Origin: Lentimicrobiaceae bacterium | GTDB lineage: Bacteria; Bacteroidota; Bacteroidia; Bacteroidales; P3 | Length of the DNA stretch: 52,305 bases | Assembly: GCA_022510485.1 (NCBI GenBank) | Contig: JAFLTI010000012.1 | Location: 1-52,305 of the forward strand | Reading direction: 5' to 3' | Shown: positions 32,763 to 45,611 of the stretch, one piece after another | Layout: every line of letters begins with the position of its first letter | How positions within the stretch are numbered: position 1 is the first letter of the stretch | Program-made: the position numbers and the translations under genes | Notes under the pieces: model-generated | Database searches by the model: none | The model's input: the letters and a program-made list of their open reading frames with translations, nothing else | What the model was told of the DNA's origin: nothing

Positions 32763-34865
32763 TCAGCTTATTTTTGCCCAAAAGTTCTCGTTCCCCTCTT
32801 TTTGCAGCTCTCTGGCAAGTTCCCGGTGTTCGGGCATCGCTAAGTCGGGATCTCGCTGTAGTATCTCTGTGGCGGAAAAGCGGGCGGCGCGCACTATATT
32901 CTCGTCTTGCACTATATCCGCCAGTTTTAAGGATAAAAGACCGCTTTGCCGCGTGCCTTGCAGGTCGCCCGGACCGCGCAGCCTCAGGTCGGCTTCGGCA
33001 ATCTTAAAACCGTCGTTGGTTTCCACCATTGTGTGGATGCGCTCTTTGGCGTCTTCGCTCAGTTTGTCGGAAGTCATGAGTATGCAGAAAGACTGTTCTG
33101 CCCCTCTGCCCACTCTGCCGCGCAGCTGGTGCAGTTGCGCCAGCCCGAAACGCTCGCTGTTTTCAATCACCATTACGCTGGCGTTGGGAACATCTACCCC
33201 CACTTCAATCACGGTGGTGGCAACCATAATATGCGTTTCGCCTTTCTTAAACCGCTGCATCTCAAATTCCTTGGCATCGGCTTTCATTTTGCCGTGTACG
33301 ATGCTGAGCTGATAGTCGGGTATGGGAAAGGCGCGGCTTATGCTCTCGTAACCGTCCATCAAGTCTTTCAAATCCGAATTTTCCGACTCCTGTATCAACG
33401 GATAAACGATATATACCTGCCTGCCTTTGGCTATTTCCTGCCGCATAAAGGCAAAGAGCTTAAGGCGGTCTTTGTCGGTAAGGTGCAAGGTTTTTACCGG
33501 CTTGCGGTTGGGCGGCAGTTCGTCAATCACCGATACCTCCAAATCGCCGTAAAGCGTCATGCCGAGCGTGCGTGGAATGGGAGTTGCGGTCATTACCAGC
33601 ACATGAGGAGGAAGCTTGCTCTTAGCCCACAGTCTGGCGCGCTGCGCCACACCGAAGCGGTGCTGTTCGTCGATTACCGCAAGCCCAAGGTTCTTAAACT
33701 CCACGCTGTCTTCTAAAACCGCGTGCGTACCCACCAAAAGGTGCATCTGCCCGTCGGCAAGCAGGTTCAGCAGAATATCGCGGTCTTTCTTAGTGGTGGA
33801 ACCCGTGAGCAAGCCAATGCGCACGTTCATTCCGGCAAGCATCTTCGACAGGCTCGCAAAATGCTGTTTCGCCAAAATTTCGGTGGGAGCCATCAGGCAA
33901 GCCTGAAAACCGTTGTCTACCGCCAGCAGCATACACATCAACGCCACGATGGTTTTTCCGCTGCCCACATCTCCCTGCAAAAGACGGTTCATCTGATAGC
34001 CGGAGCGTGTGTCGCCGCGTATTTCCTTAATAACCCGCTTTTGCGCGTTGGTAAGTTCAAAGGCAAGGTTGTTGTTAAAGAAATACAGAAAATGGTCGCC
34101 CACCTTGTCGAACACTATGCCCTTAACCTTGCTTGTGCGCAGTTTCTGCTTAAGAATCTTCAACTGCAAAAAAAGCAGTTCCTCAAACTTGAGGCGTTGC
34201 CGCGCCGCTTCGGCAAAAGCCATGCTGGAGGGGTGGTGTATCTGTCGGTAGGCATCTTCGCGCGAGAGCAGGCGGTAACGGTTTATTATGCCGGCAGGCA
34301 GTATTTCGGGAATACTCTTATATGCCTGCTGGCACAGGTTCTGCGTGATGTTTGCCATTACTCTTGGCGTCAGCCCCTTGTCTTTCATGGTTTCGGTAGA
34401 GGGATAGAGCGGCTGTATTCCCAAGCCGTCTTCGCCCAAAGGCTTGTTGGGGTCTATAATCTCTACCTCCGGATGATTGATGCTCAACTGATGGTTAAAG
34501 ATAACAGGCTTGCCGAACGCGCTTATAAAAGCGTTGGTCTTTACTTTCTGCGAAATCCATTTTATGCCGGAAAACCAAACCAATTCGATGCTGCCCGTAT
34601 CGTCGTTCAGCCGGGCTATAAAGCGTTTGTTCTTACCGAATCCCTTTTCGGCTATGCCGGTTATACGTCCCCTTATCGCCACCGCATTGCGGTCATCCCG
34701 TATCTCCTTTATATTAATAAAGTTTCCCTTTTCGATGTAGCGGAACGGAAAATAATTCAGCAAATCCCAATAGGTACGGATGCCCGCCTCGGACTTGAGC
34801 ACCTGAGCCTTTACAGGACCGACCCCTTTCAGATATTCTATTTCCTGTGAACCGAAATCGAACAT
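32763..34865 (-). CDS. recG: ATP-dependent DNA helicase RecG
   Basis: 700 residues from the ATG at 34865 (MFDFGSQEIEYLKGVGPVKA); TTG at 34871 is the only upstream alternative. The N-terminal wedge/OB domain (helix-hairpin GVGPVKA, RGRITGIAEKGF) is followed by SF2 helicase motifs: QGDVGSGKT (Walker A), DEQHRFGVAQR (Walker B), TATPIPRTLG, and QLRGRVGRG in motif VI. It remodels stalled forks and branches. The start is 7 bp past the surface-protein stop, so the two are probably co-transcribed. Confidence 0.97.
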   Translation of the reverse strand: MFDFGSQEIEYLKGVGPVKAQVLKSEAGIRTYWDLLNYFPFRYIEKGNFINIKEIRDDRNAVAIRGRITGIAEKGFGKNKRFIARLNDDTGSIELVWFSGIKWISQKVKTNAFISAFGKPVIFNHQLSINHPEVEIIDPNKPLGEDGLGIQPLYPSTETMKDKGLTPRVMANITQNLCQQAYKSIPEILPAGIINRYRLLSREDAYRQIHHPSSMAFAEAARQRLKFEELLFLQLKILKQKLRTSKVKGIVFDKVGDHFLYFFNNNLAFELTNAQKRVIKEIRGDTRSGYQMNRLLQGDVGSGKTIVALMCMLLAVDNGFQACLMAPTEILAKQHFASLSKMLAGMNVRIGLLTGSTTKKDRDILLNLLADGQMHLLVGTHAVLEDSVEFKNLGLAVIDEQHRFGVAQRARLWAKSKLPPHVLVMTATPIPRTLGMTLYGDLEVSVIDELPPNRKPVKTLHLTDKDRLKLFAFMRQEIAKGRQVYIVYPLIQESENSDLKDLMDGYESISRAFPIPDYQLSIVHGKMKADAKEFEMQRFKKGETHIMVATTVIEVGVDVPNASVMVIENSERFGLAQLHQLRGRVGRGAEQSFCILMTSDKLSEDAKERIHTMVETNDGFKIAEADLRLRGPGDLQGTRQSGLLSLKLADIVQDENIVRAARFSATEILQRDPDLAMPEHRELARELQKEGNENFWAKIS

Positions 34866-34872
34866 ACCCAAT

Positions 34873-37800
34873 TTATTCCGTCGAACCTAAAATGGTAATG
34901 CTGCCGCTCTGCACTTTCTTTTTTCCGTAGGCATCCTTGTAAGAAACGAGGTAGAAATACGCTCCGTCGGGCAATTTCCGAGAACCGTTCTTATAGCAGC
35001 CGTTCCACGAAAAATCATCGGGATTCCGAACCTTTTCGTGCAATACCTGATATCCCTTGCGGTCTACGATAAGAATATCCACATCATAGCACTTTTCGAT
35101 CTGCTTGAACTTGAGCACATCGTTTACCCCGTCGCCGTTGGGTGTAAAAACATTGGGAATGGAAAGCTGAGGCTTGCAGTCTTCTTCTCTGATATTAACT
35201 TGTTGAATGTTTACGCAACCCATCGTATCTACCACAAACAAGCCGTAAGACACATCCTTGTCTACCGTAATGATCGGAGAGGTAAAGAGGGTAGAATCGT
35301 CAAGAGGAGAAAAAAGGTCTTCGAGAATGCCTTCCTGCCAGCTGTAGCGTGTGGAGGGATAGGGCACCGAAGCGTCGAGGGTAATGGAAAGCCTTTCGCA
35401 AAAAGAGGTGTCCGCAGGAAGAGAAATCAAAGTGAGCGCAGGGTCAGACCAAAAGGTATGCACGGTGTCAAAGGCAGTATCGTATCCGCATACGGCAAAT
35501 TCTTCACGTACAAAGAAAAACAGTCTGTATGAACCCGAATCGGCAAGGGTGTAGGCGGATCCTTTTGTTCCGTCATCCCATACAAATTCGTAGAACGGGC
35601 GATATACGAAAGGATTAAGGCTGTCTAACTCTATCGCTTCGTTCAAGCAGATAACGGTATCGTGAAAAGGCAGTTCAAAGGCGGGCTTCACTTGGTCGTA
35701 AACCAGCAGGGTGTCAAAGAAAGAAACACCGCATAATTTATGGTCGAGCCGCAGTTGGAAAAATCGTGGCTCGCGGGTATCGGTATTGGCACCGAAGCCG
35801 TCGGTACCGTGCATACCGCTTATGGTAAAACGGTTGGTGTCGGCACCGTAGGGCAACTGCACGCTGTCTTTGTCGAGCCAAAAGCAGTGGTACAGGTCGG
35901 CAGTATCGGGCAAAACCAGTTCAAGGTCTTGGTGGGCGCAAAGAATCTCGCTTTCGGGTAGAAAAATATTGTCCGAAGCATCGGGCAGGGAAATCAGCGA
36001 GAACACCAAGGTATCGTGAGCGGTGCAGCTGTTTGTAGTATCGGAAAGCGAAACGGCGATAGTAATAAAAGCACTTTTAGTATTGATTCCGCTTTCTTCC
36101 AGATCGGAAAAATGCAATAGGAGAGAATCGTTGTCAGAAGCCTCCCTGCCGTTTATCTTCCATCTAAAAATCCAGTCCGCATCGGGATAGTAGTCTTGCC
36201 GTGCGTTGAGTTGCAGCAGCACGCTGGAATCCGTGAACATTTGCAAGTGGGTAACACAAAGTGTAGTATCCTTGCCTAAATTTACATAAGGTGGCAAAAA
36301 ACGTATTTGGGCGGAATCGGTAAACGAGCTACAATAACCCTTTACCTCCACAGAGGCAAAGAAAATACTGTCGCCGTCAAAACCTAAGATTTTGGTGGCA
36401 GCTGTATCGCCGTCGAACCAAAGGTAAGAAAAGGTGCTGTCGTGTTCGGTAACAGGGTTTAGCAACACCGATGCCGCCGCACAAACTGCAATCGTGCTGT
36501 CCGGGTTCAGGCTGCTTATCGGTTCGGGATAAGGGCTTGGAGAAATCTGCACGGTATCGACCGCAACATCGGGGCAGCCCAAAGCAGAACCGTCTAAGGT
36601 GGCGGCAAAAAGTCCGGCTTGCTTAGCCCATGCCTGCGTACTGTCGGCATTGAGCACGATAGAACCGTTTTCTAACAGCGAGGCGTCAAAACGGAATTTG
36701 AAACCGCTATAGTCGGGAGTAACTTTCAGTTCCGCCGAATCACCGGGACAGAGAAACTCCACATTTTGAAAAGAGGTGGTGTCGGGCGGGCATCCAATCG
36801 AAAAGGATAAGATAATTCCTTGATGATGCGCGTCAGGGTCGGATTCTCCGGAGGTAAGTATCTTTTCTCCTATTTTCCGAACATTGCCTATCATAAAAAA
36901 TCGGTTTCCCGAAGTTAACAGTACCGGGTCGTAGGGCATAAAGAGATTCTGGGGTCGGGAGAGATCCGTTCTGAAAAAAAAGTCTTCAAAATACCAGTCC
37001 ATATCGAGAAAGGTACTCCCAACAAGATGAAGGGAATCGGGATATAGAATGGATGTTCCTTCAAAAGATTCATCGTAGAGGTACAGGAAAGGCACCGTCG
37101 TGTAGTCGGGGTTGCGCTCGCCATAGTCGGCTAAGACATCGGTTTCGTTGTGGCTGTAAGCGTAGAGTTCATTCCCTTTTCGGAAAAAACCGTTTTGATA
37201 GTCTTTACAGTGAATGCCTTGTACAATATAGCGATTATTGAGTTTCTTCGTGTTCTGCACTGTTCCGGAAAAAAGGCTCAGTCCTATTGTATGAGAGGTG
37301 CCCGTAAAAAAACCGTTAGAGGAGGAAGGTGAGGCATAATATTGAAATCCGCCGCCGGTGTCTTCGTTGTGAACATCCCATTCTTCTACGAAGTCGGGAA
37401 AAAGATCGTATCTTGGCGCAAGGGAAAGAGTTATTTGAGCATCCATACCCAGATTAAATAGGCTACCGTCGTAATACCCTACATTCAGTTTACCTTTTCC
37501 AACAGGCTCGCTATTGGCAAAATCGTAAGATGAGGAAAAATGAATGTAATTTACAAGTACCGCCCTACGGATGTAGTAAGCGGAGGAATAGACAGAGGAA
37601 CCTGCGTCATCGGAGCGGAATTGGGGTGTGGTAAGTGTATCTTCGCTCCATGGAAGGGATAGGGAGTACAGGCAACCGTCGCTTATGGAAAAAGAAGCAG
37701 GGAGGGATTTTGTAAACAGGTGGTGTCCTGCTAATTTCAAAGGCAAAGAGTAAGCTTCGGTATAGATATCCTGAACAATAATATCAAAGATCCGGGGCGG

Positions 37801-38358
37801 AATAATCGAGGGTCTTGTTGTAAAGGCTTTTTCCCGCAGAAATCTTCCGTCTTTATGAAATTCCAGCAGATGCAGTTGTCCTTGCGCGATAGGAATCGTT
37901 TTTCTAAAATCTTCCAAGGGCATATCGGCAGAGCGGTAGTCGTAATCGTTGCAGACTACTATAATATTGCTGTCGAAAACAGAGCGCACACAGGAGGCAA
38001 AACCGTTGATATAACCGTCTTGGGCAGGAGGCAGCCATGTGCTCCAAAGTAAGTTGCCGTAGGTGGAGAAACAGGCGAGAAAAGCATCGGTGGAGCTGTC
38101 TTTGGCGTAAAAAAAGTTTCCCGGTTCCGCCTTAACTGGAAATGCGTTTCCGTTTCGAGCCAAACCCACAATATAGATGCGTGTGGTATCGAAGTCGGGA
38201 ATCGTGGCATCGTAAATCAAAAAGTCATCGGTCGTATCCGCTTTTCCGAAAACCGTAGCCCAAGCGCGATGAATGTCTTCGGTTTGGGCAAAAAGGTTAC
38301 TTCCTATGCCTGCCAAGAGGCAAAGCCACAGTCCGGTAAAAAAAGTCTTTCTAAACAT
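34873..38358 (-). CDS. Large T9SS type-B sorting-domain surface protein
   Basis: 1161 residues from the ATG at 38358 (MFRKTFFTG); eight more residues upstream are unlikely. The signal peptide ends GSNLFA before Gln25. The N-terminal 30-450 contains stretches like FLACFSTYGNLLWSTWLP resembling SBBP beta-propeller repeats. The middle has Cys-rich, Ig-like units (for example CPGDSAELKVTPD, CAHQDLELVLPD, CERLSITLDAS) typical of large adhesins. The last about 85 residues (IPNVFTPNGDGVNDVLKF... KKVQSGSITILGSTE) are the gliding-associated CHU_C/type-B sorting domain. It should be exported by T9SS and fixed at the surface; function unknown, adhesion plausible. Confidence 0.9.
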   Translation of the reverse strand: MFRKTFFTGLWLCLLAGIGSNLFAQTEDIHRAWATVFGKADTTDDFLIYDATIPDFDTTRIYIVGLARNGNAFPVKAEPGNFFYAKDSSTDAFLACFSTYGNLLWSTWLPPAQDGYINGFASCVRSVFDSNIIVVCNDYDYRSADMPLEDFRKTIPIAQGQLHLLEFHKDGRFLREKAFTTRPSIIPPRIFDIIVQDIYTEAYSLPLKLAGHHLFTKSLPASFSISDGCLYSLSLPWSEDTLTTPQFRSDDAGSSVYSSAYYIRRAVLVNYIHFSSSYDFANSEPVGKGKLNVGYYDGSLFNLGMDAQITLSLAPRYDLFPDFVEEWDVHNEDTGGGFQYYASPSSSNGFFTGTSHTIGLSLFSGTVQNTKKLNNRYIVQGIHCKDYQNGFFRKGNELYAYSHNETDVLADYGERNPDYTTVPFLYLYDESFEGTSILYPDSLHLVGSTFLDMDWYFEDFFFRTDLSRPQNLFMPYDPVLLTSGNRFFMIGNVRKIGEKILTSGESDPDAHHQGIILSFSIGCPPDTTSFQNVEFLCPGDSAELKVTPDYSGFKFRFDASLLENGSIVLNADSTQAWAKQAGLFAATLDGSALGCPDVAVDTVQISPSPYPEPISSLNPDSTIAVCAAASVLLNPVTEHDSTFSYLWFDGDTAATKILGFDGDSIFFASVEVKGYCSSFTDSAQIRFLPPYVNLGKDTTLCVTHLQMFTDSSVLLQLNARQDYYPDADWIFRWKINGREASDNDSLLLHFSDLEESGINTKSAFITIAVSLSDTTNSCTAHDTLVFSLISLPDASDNIFLPESEILCAHQDLELVLPDTADLYHCFWLDKDSVQLPYGADTNRFTISGMHGTDGFGANTDTREPRFFQLRLDHKLCGVSFFDTLLVYDQVKPAFELPFHDTVICLNEAIELDSLNPFVYRPFYEFVWDDGTKGSAYTLADSGSYRLFFFVREEFAVCGYDTAFDTVHTFWSDPALTLISLPADTSFCERLSITLDASVPYPSTRYSWQEGILEDLFSPLDDSTLFTSPIITVDKDVSYGLFVVDTMGCVNIQQVNIREEDCKPQLSIPNVFTPNGDGVNDVLKFKQIEKCYDVDILIVDRKGYQVLHEKVRNPDDFSWNGCYKNGSRKLPDGAYFYLVSYKDAYGKKKVQSGSITILGSTE

Positions 38359-38522
38359 GGTCGAATTACAAAAACCGCACAAGATAACAAAAAATCGCCA
38401 CTTTTCAGAATACTCGGTGCGATTGCTCCTTCAACAGCATATCGAAGCAAAATTCTTCGTATCTTCGAAACTTTTTAGAAGTCCGGCTAAACAGCTCCGG
38501 TCGGGCTTAAAAATGAAAAACG

Positions 38523-41159
38523 ATGGCGGAATTGTCAAGCAAGTATGATCCTCATCAGATAGAGGATAAATGGTATGCCTATTGGATTAAGAACAACTTT
38601 TTTCACTCCGAGCCTGATGGGCGCGAGGCTTATTGCGTAGTGATACCCCCTCCCAACGTTACGGGAATCCTGCATATGGGGCATATGCTCAACAATACCA
38701 TACAGGATGTTTTGGTGCGCCGTGCCCGCATGCAGGGCAAAAATGCCTGCTGGGTGCCCGGTATGGACCACGCCTCTATAGCCACCGAAGCCAAGGTGGT
38801 GGCATTTCTTAAAGAAAAGGGTATTGAAAAAAACACCCTTACCCGCGATGAGTTTATGGAACACGCATGGGCGTGGAAAGAAAAATACGGCGGCATCATT
38901 CTAAGCCAGTTGCGTAAATTGGGAGCTTCCTGCGATTGGGAACGCACCCGTTTTACAATGGATGAAATCTGTTCCGAATCGGTGCTCGATGTGTTTGTAG
39001 ACCTTTATCGCCGTGGGCTGATTTATCGCGGCGTGCGTATGGTTAACTGGGATCCGCAGGCACAGACGGCACTTTCTGACGAAGAAGTAATCTACAAAGA
39101 AACCAAAGGCAGCCTGTATTATCTCAAATATGCCGTAAAGGAGGAACCGGGCCGCTTTGTTATCGTGGCAACCACTCGACCCGAAACCATTATGGGCGAT
39201 ACGGCGGTGTGCGTAAATCCTACCGATGAACGCTATGCCGACCTTAAGGGCAAGCACCTTATCGTGCCTTTGGTGGGCAGGGAAGTGCCGGTGGTTTTTG
39301 ACGAATACGTGGATAAGGAGTTTGGAACGGGCTGCCTTAAGATAACCCCGGCTCACGATATCAACGACTATACGATAGGCGAAAAATACAAGTTGGAAAC
39401 CATTGATGTTTTCAACGACGACGGCACTTTGAACGAGGCAGGCGGAAAATATGCCGGTATGGACCGTTTTGAGGTTCGCCGTCAGATTGTGGTAGACCTT
39501 AAACACGCCGGTCTGCTCGAAAAAGAAGAAGACTACACCAACAACGTAGGCTATTCGGAACGTACCAACGCGGCTATCGAACCCAAGCTTTCCATGCAGT
39601 GGTTCCTTAAGATGGACGAGTTGGCAAAACCGGCATTGGAAGCGGTGATGAACGACAAGATAGCGTTCGTTCCCGCCAAATTAAAGAATACCTACCGCCA
39701 TTGGATGGAAAACATCAAGGATTGGTGCATTTCCCGTCAGCTTTGGTGGGGGCACCGTATTCCTGCTTATTACTTGCCCAACCGCGAGGTGGTAGTGGCA
39801 AAAAGCCCGCAAGAAGCCTTGCAGACAGCAAAAGAAAAATATCCGGAGGCGGCTTCCTATACTTTGGCAGATCTCCGTCAAGACGACGATGTGCTCGATA
39901 CATGGTTTTCTTCGTGGCTGTGGCCTATCGAAGTGTTTGACGGCGTGCGCAAGCCGAACAATGCCGAAATCAACTACTATTATCCCACCGCCGATTTGGT
40001 AACGGCACCCGATATCATCTTCTTCTGGGTATCGCGTATGATTATGGCAGGCTTTGACCTCCGCAAGGAAATACCTTTCAGGCACGTTTACTTTACCGGT
40101 ACGGTGCGCGATAAGTTGGGGCGCAAGATGTCCAAACAGCTCGGAAACTCTCCCGACCCGCTCGAACTGATGGATAAATACGGTACCGACGGCGTACGTG
40201 TGGGAATGTTGCTTACCTCGCCTGCCGGCAACGACCTGCCTTTTGACGAAAGCCTCTGCGAACAGGGGCGTAACTTCTGCAACAAGGTTTGGAACGCGCT
40301 GCGCCTGATTAAGGGCTGGAACTGCGATGCAACCTTGCCTCAACCGCAAACGGCTCAGACCGCCTGCCGCTGGTTTGAGGCACGTTTGGCGAAAGTTCTG
40401 CACGAAGTAGAAGACAACGCCTCCAAATACAGGCTCAGCGAAGCCTTGATGCAGCTTTACCGCCTCACATGGGACGATTTCTGCTCTTGGTTCCTCGAAA
40501 TGGCAAAACCCGCTTACGGACAGCCGGTCGACGCCCAAACCCTGCAATCCGCCATCGGATTTATGGAAACGCTTATGCAGGCGTTGCACCCCTTTATGCC
40601 GTTTATTACCGAAGAAATATGGCAGGTTCTGCGGGAACGTCAAGAGGGTCAGAGCGTCATGTTTCAACCGCTACCCCAAATTGAATTGAACGACGAAAAG
40701 AACGTTCTTCTGCAAGAGTTTGCCAAGGCACAGGAAGTGATTATGGATATCCGCACCTTGCGCAACGAAAAGAACATACCCCAAAAGAATCCGCTTAAAC
40801 TCTTGGTAAAAGCCGAAACTTCCTGCATGGGGCAGTTTGAAGGCATCGTGGCAAAGATGAGCAATCTCCAAAGTGTTTCAACCGTAAAAGAAGATCCCCA
40901 AAATGTGCTTTCATTCGTATCGGGCGGTGTGGAATACTTTGTACCGATGGAAGGCAATGTGGATGCCGGGGCAGAAAGAGAACGCCTTGTAAAAGAACTC
41001 GAATACATGAAAGGATTTTTGCAATCGGTTCTCAAGAAATTGGAGAACAAACGCTTTGTGGAATCCGCACCTGCCGCCGTAGTAGAAGCCGAACGCAAAA
41101 AACAGGCGGATGCCGAGCAAAAGATAGCCGTTTTGGAAGCCCGGCTCAAAACTGCATAA
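38523..41159 (+). CDS. valS: Valyl-tRNA synthetase
   Basis: 878 residues, class I aminoacyl-tRNA synthetase. The HIGH box is HMGH (51-54, within [15 protein letters not shown]) and the KMSKS box is KMSKQ in [14 protein letters not shown]. The CP1 editing domain ([17 protein letters not shown]) and the C-terminal coiled-coil arm (about 815-878) are present. It charges tRNA-Val and edits threonine. It is first of three genes (valS, lptF-like, ligA) with gaps of 1 and 0 bp. The 164 bp upstream hold a TATCTTCG (38454-38461) resembling a -7 box. Confidence 0.98.
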   Translation: MAELSSKYDPHQIEDKWYAYWIKNNFFHSEPDGREAYCVVIPPPNVTGILHMGHMLNNTIQDVLVRRARMQGKNACWVPGMDHASIATEAKVVAFLKEKGIEKNTLTRDEFMEHAWAWKEKYGGIILSQLRKLGASCDWERTRFTMDEICSESVLDVFVDLYRRGLIYRGVRMVNWDPQAQTALSDEEVIYKETKGSLYYLKYAVKEEPGRFVIVATTRPETIMGDTAVCVNPTDERYADLKGKHLIVPLVGREVPVVFDEYVDKEFGTGCLKITPAHDINDYTIGEKYKLETIDVFNDDGTLNEAGGKYAGMDRFEVRRQIVVDLKHAGLLEKEEDYTNNVGYSERTNAAIEPKLSMQWFLKMDELAKPALEAVMNDKIAFVPAKLKNTYRHWMENIKDWCISRQLWWGHRIPAYYLPNREVVVAKSPQEALQTAKEKYPEAASYTLADLRQDDDVLDTWFSSWLWPIEVFDGVRKPNNAEINYYYPTADLVTAPDIIFFWVSRMIMAGFDLRKEIPFRHVYFTGTVRDKLGRKMSKQLGNSPDPLELMDKYGTDGVRVGMLLTSPAGNDLPFDESLCEQGRNFCNKVWNALRLIKGWNCDATLPQPQTAQTACRWFEARLAKVLHEVEDNASKYRLSEALMQLYRLTWDDFCSWFLEMAKPAYGQPVDAQTLQSAIGFMETLMQALHPFMPFITEEIWQVLRERQEGQSVMFQPLPQIELNDEKNVLLQEFAKAQEVIMDIRTLRNEKNIPQKNPLKLLVKAETSCMGQFEGIVAKMSNLQSVSTVKEDPQNVLSFVSGGVEYFVPMEGNVDAGAERERLVKELEYMKGFLQSVLKKLENKRFVESAPAAVVEAERKKQADAEQKIAVLEARLKTA

Positions 41160-41160
41160 T

Positions 41161-42606
41161 ATGAAAAAGATAGACAAGTTTGTAATCAAGTCGTTTATAG
41201 GACCGCTGGTGCTTACTTTCTTTATAGCCACCTTTGTGCTGCTTTTGCAGTTTTTGTGGCGTTATATGGACGACTTGGTAGGCAAAGGCTTGCATATAGC
41301 CGATATTTTAGAATTTCTCTGGTATGCCTGCTGGACTTTCGTGCCTATGTCTTTGCCTTTGGCGGTATTGCTCTCGTCTTTGATGGTGTTCGGCAATTTT
41401 GGCGAACACTACGAATTGGTGGCTATGAAATCTGCCGGCATACCGCTGCGCCGGGTTATGCGTTCTGCCGTTTTTCTCAGTTTTGTTATCAGCGGAATTG
41501 CCTTTTTCTTTGCCAACAACGCCGTGCCCAAGGCGTATATGCTGCATCGTCAGAAATACCACGAAATAAAGACCACCAGACCTGCGGTCAATGTGCCGGA
41601 AGGTATGTATTACTACGATATTCCCGATTATGTAATTCGTGTGGGAACCGTTCGCGACGACGGCCGCTACTTGGAGAATGTGCAGATTTACGACCATTCC
41701 GGAAAAGGAGGAAACCAAGCCGTTACCATGTCGAACACGGGCAGTATGTTTACCCGGGAAAACGGCAAATATTTAGTGTTTAACCTTTACGACGGCTATT
41801 CGTATGGAGAGGATCTCGGTTCGGGGCAGGCAGGTATGGGCTCTTCCCGCACTTCGGCAGAAAATCCCTTTACCCGCATCAAGTTCGATACTCAGATTCT
41901 GATTATGGATTTGAGCCGTTACGACTCTCCCGACCGTGATGATAATCTCTACGTGCGTCATCAAAAATCCTTGGGATTAAAAGACCTCGGACCGCAGATA
42001 GACACGTTGCGTTTCCGCACAGACGAAAGATGCCGCGATTTGCAGAAAAGCATAAACGGACGTAACTATTACCTCCATTCTTTGATAGGTCAGGACAGTG
42101 CCTTGGTGGCAAAGCTCAATACTCTTGTGGCGCAGAAAGACTATAAACCTACCTACGGAGTATCTTCCTATTCGGCAAAAGAGTTGGAAGATGCCGCCCT
42201 GATTGCCACCGCTATGGCAGACGATATGAACTATTACAAGAACGACATCAAATATCATCAGGAAAGACTTAACGCCTATAGGGTAGAAGAACACAAAAAA
42301 TTCAGCCTTTCGGTGGGATGCCTTATCCTCTTTTTTATCGGTGCCCCCTTGGGAGCCTTGATACGCAAGGGTGGTATGGGAATGCCAGTAGTGGTGTCGG
42401 TTTTGCTGTTCATCATATACTATATGATTTCGGTTATCGGCGAAAAAGCGGCTATCGAAGGCACCCTTACCTGTACCCTCGGCTCGTGGCTCGCCACGTT
42501 TGTGTTTTTGCCTTTCGGACTGTTTCTTACCGTACAGGCAACCATCGATTCTTCTTTGTTGGATGCCGATACATGGCGGCGTCTGTTCATCAAAAAACAG
42601 GCATAG
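41161..42606 (+). CDS. LptF/LptG family permease of LPS export
   Basis: 481 residues. Three N-terminal transmembrane helices, a large periplasmic part (about 115-385) and three C-terminal helices, the LptF/LptG (YjgP/YjgQ) layout. Phrases such as DKFVIKSFIGPLVLTFFIATFVLLLQFLW and ...PLGALIRKGGMGMPVVVSVLLFIIYYMI are typical. With LptB it forms the inner-membrane ABC transporter that pulls LPS or LOS out. Bacteroidota genomes usually carry two such proteins in separate places, so whether this is F or G is open. One bp after valS and directly followed by the GTG of ligA. Confidence 0.92.
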   Translation: MKKIDKFVIKSFIGPLVLTFFIATFVLLLQFLWRYMDDLVGKGLHIADILEFLWYACWTFVPMSLPLAVLLSSLMVFGNFGEHYELVAMKSAGIPLRRVMRSAVFLSFVISGIAFFFANNAVPKAYMLHRQKYHEIKTTRPAVNVPEGMYYYDIPDYVIRVGTVRDDGRYLENVQIYDHSGKGGNQAVTMSNTGSMFTRENGKYLVFNLYDGYSYGEDLGSGQAGMGSSRTSAENPFTRIKFDTQILIMDLSRYDSPDRDDNLYVRHQKSLGLKDLGPQIDTLRFRTDERCRDLQKSINGRNYYLHSLIGQDSALVAKLNTLVAQKDYKPTYGVSSYSAKELEDAALIATAMADDMNYYKNDIKYHQERLNAYRVEEHKKFSLSVGCLILFFIGAPLGALIRKGGMGMPVVVSVLLFIIYYMISVIGEKAAIEGTLTCTLGSWLATFVFLPFGLFLTVQATIDSSLLDADTWRRLFIKKQA

Positions 42607-44739
<2,133 letters not shown>

Positions 44740-44754
44740 TCTGTAGGATAAATC

Positions 44755-45546
44755 TTAGAACATTCGCCTTATGAGGCGCAGGTGGTGGGTATAACTGCCC
44801 ATATCCTGACGGTAGATACCCTCGTGGTCTACCGGGTCTATACGCACATAACCGCTGGCGTGAATCACATGACCGTTTCCGGTGTAGATGCCCGTATGCA
44901 CTATCTGTTCGTTTTCATTATCGAAAAACAGGAGATCACCCGCCTGCGCCTCGGCAAGAAGGTTGATGAGCGTGCCTTGACCGGCTTGCTGGGACGCATT
45001 GCGCAAAAGGTTGATGCCGCAGCTACGTAAAATCAGTTGGGTAAAGCCCGAGCAATCCGTACCCACCGAAGATTTGCCGCCCCACAGATAAGGCGTGTTT
45101 ATCAAGAGCGAAGCGCGCTCCAGCACCGCTTTCTTTTTCTGCTCGGCATCGGCAGGTATCTCCCAGACAGGATTCTTATAAGAATAGTCTAATTTGCCTA
45201 ACTTAAAAGAGCCGTCTTTGAACAAAGGCAGGCGGCACCCCATACCGATACGGAAAATGGAATGGTCGGCATCGCGTTCGGCTTCCGATAAAAAACCGGT
45301 GCTGAACACAGGATTCTTATCGGCTTTATAGGCTTCGTAATCTTCCTGTTCAATAGCAATAAACTGCTTTTCGTCCAACCAGCCTTCGTAGCCGTCAAAA
45401 AGCGTTTCCACCTTGTTCCAGTTCTGATACTTATCTTTTATCTCCACAATATCGCCGAAAAGTACCTGCGAAATCATCTCGGAAGAGTGCGAAATGGTAT
45501 CGCGCAAAGGTGCTTGGGCTATGTGGCAAATGCCGTATCTGCTCAT
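44755..45546 (-). CDS. NlpC/P60 (C40) cysteine peptidase with SH3-like N-terminus
   Basis: 263 residues. About 1-65 and 75-130 look like two bacterial SH3-type domains (ISQVLFGDIVEIKDKYQNWNKVETLFDGYEGWL). The peptidase domain (about 140-263) has DCSGF with Cys165, HTGIY with His217 and VIHAS with His229, so the catalytic triad is complete. Relatives cut the gamma-D-Glu-diamino-acid bond of murein peptides (dipeptidyl-peptidase VI type). There is no signal peptide or lipobox, which favours a cytoplasmic muropeptide-recycling role. Downstream of tonB, with a terminator in between. Confidence 0.9.
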   Translation of the reverse strand: MSRYGICHIAQAPLRDTISHSSEMISQVLFGDIVEIKDKYQNWNKVETLFDGYEGWLDEKQFIAIEQEDYEAYKADKNPVFSTGFLSEAERDADHSIFRIGMGCRLPLFKDGSFKLGKLDYSYKNPVWEIPADAEQKKKAVLERASLLINTPYLWGGKSSVGTDCSGFTQLILRSCGINLLRNASQQAGQGTLINLLAEAQAGDLLFFDNENEQIVHTGIYTGNGHVIHASGYVRIDPVDHEGIYRQDMGSYTHHLRLIRRMF

Positions 45547-45555
45547 GGGTAGTGT

Positions 45556-45598
45556 ATAAAAACAGACCGCTTACATTTTGCAAGCGGTCTGTTACTGA
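45556..45598 (-). terminator. Terminator after tonB
   Basis: A perfect 12-bp stem (AACAGACCGCTT at 45561-45572 with AAGCGGTCTGTT at 45582-45593) around a 9-base loop. On the minus strand it is followed by a T-run, just past the tonB stop at 45612. It separates tonB from the NlpC/P60 gene. Confidence 0.88.
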
Positions 45599-45611
45599 TT
45601 CGTAATGAAAA

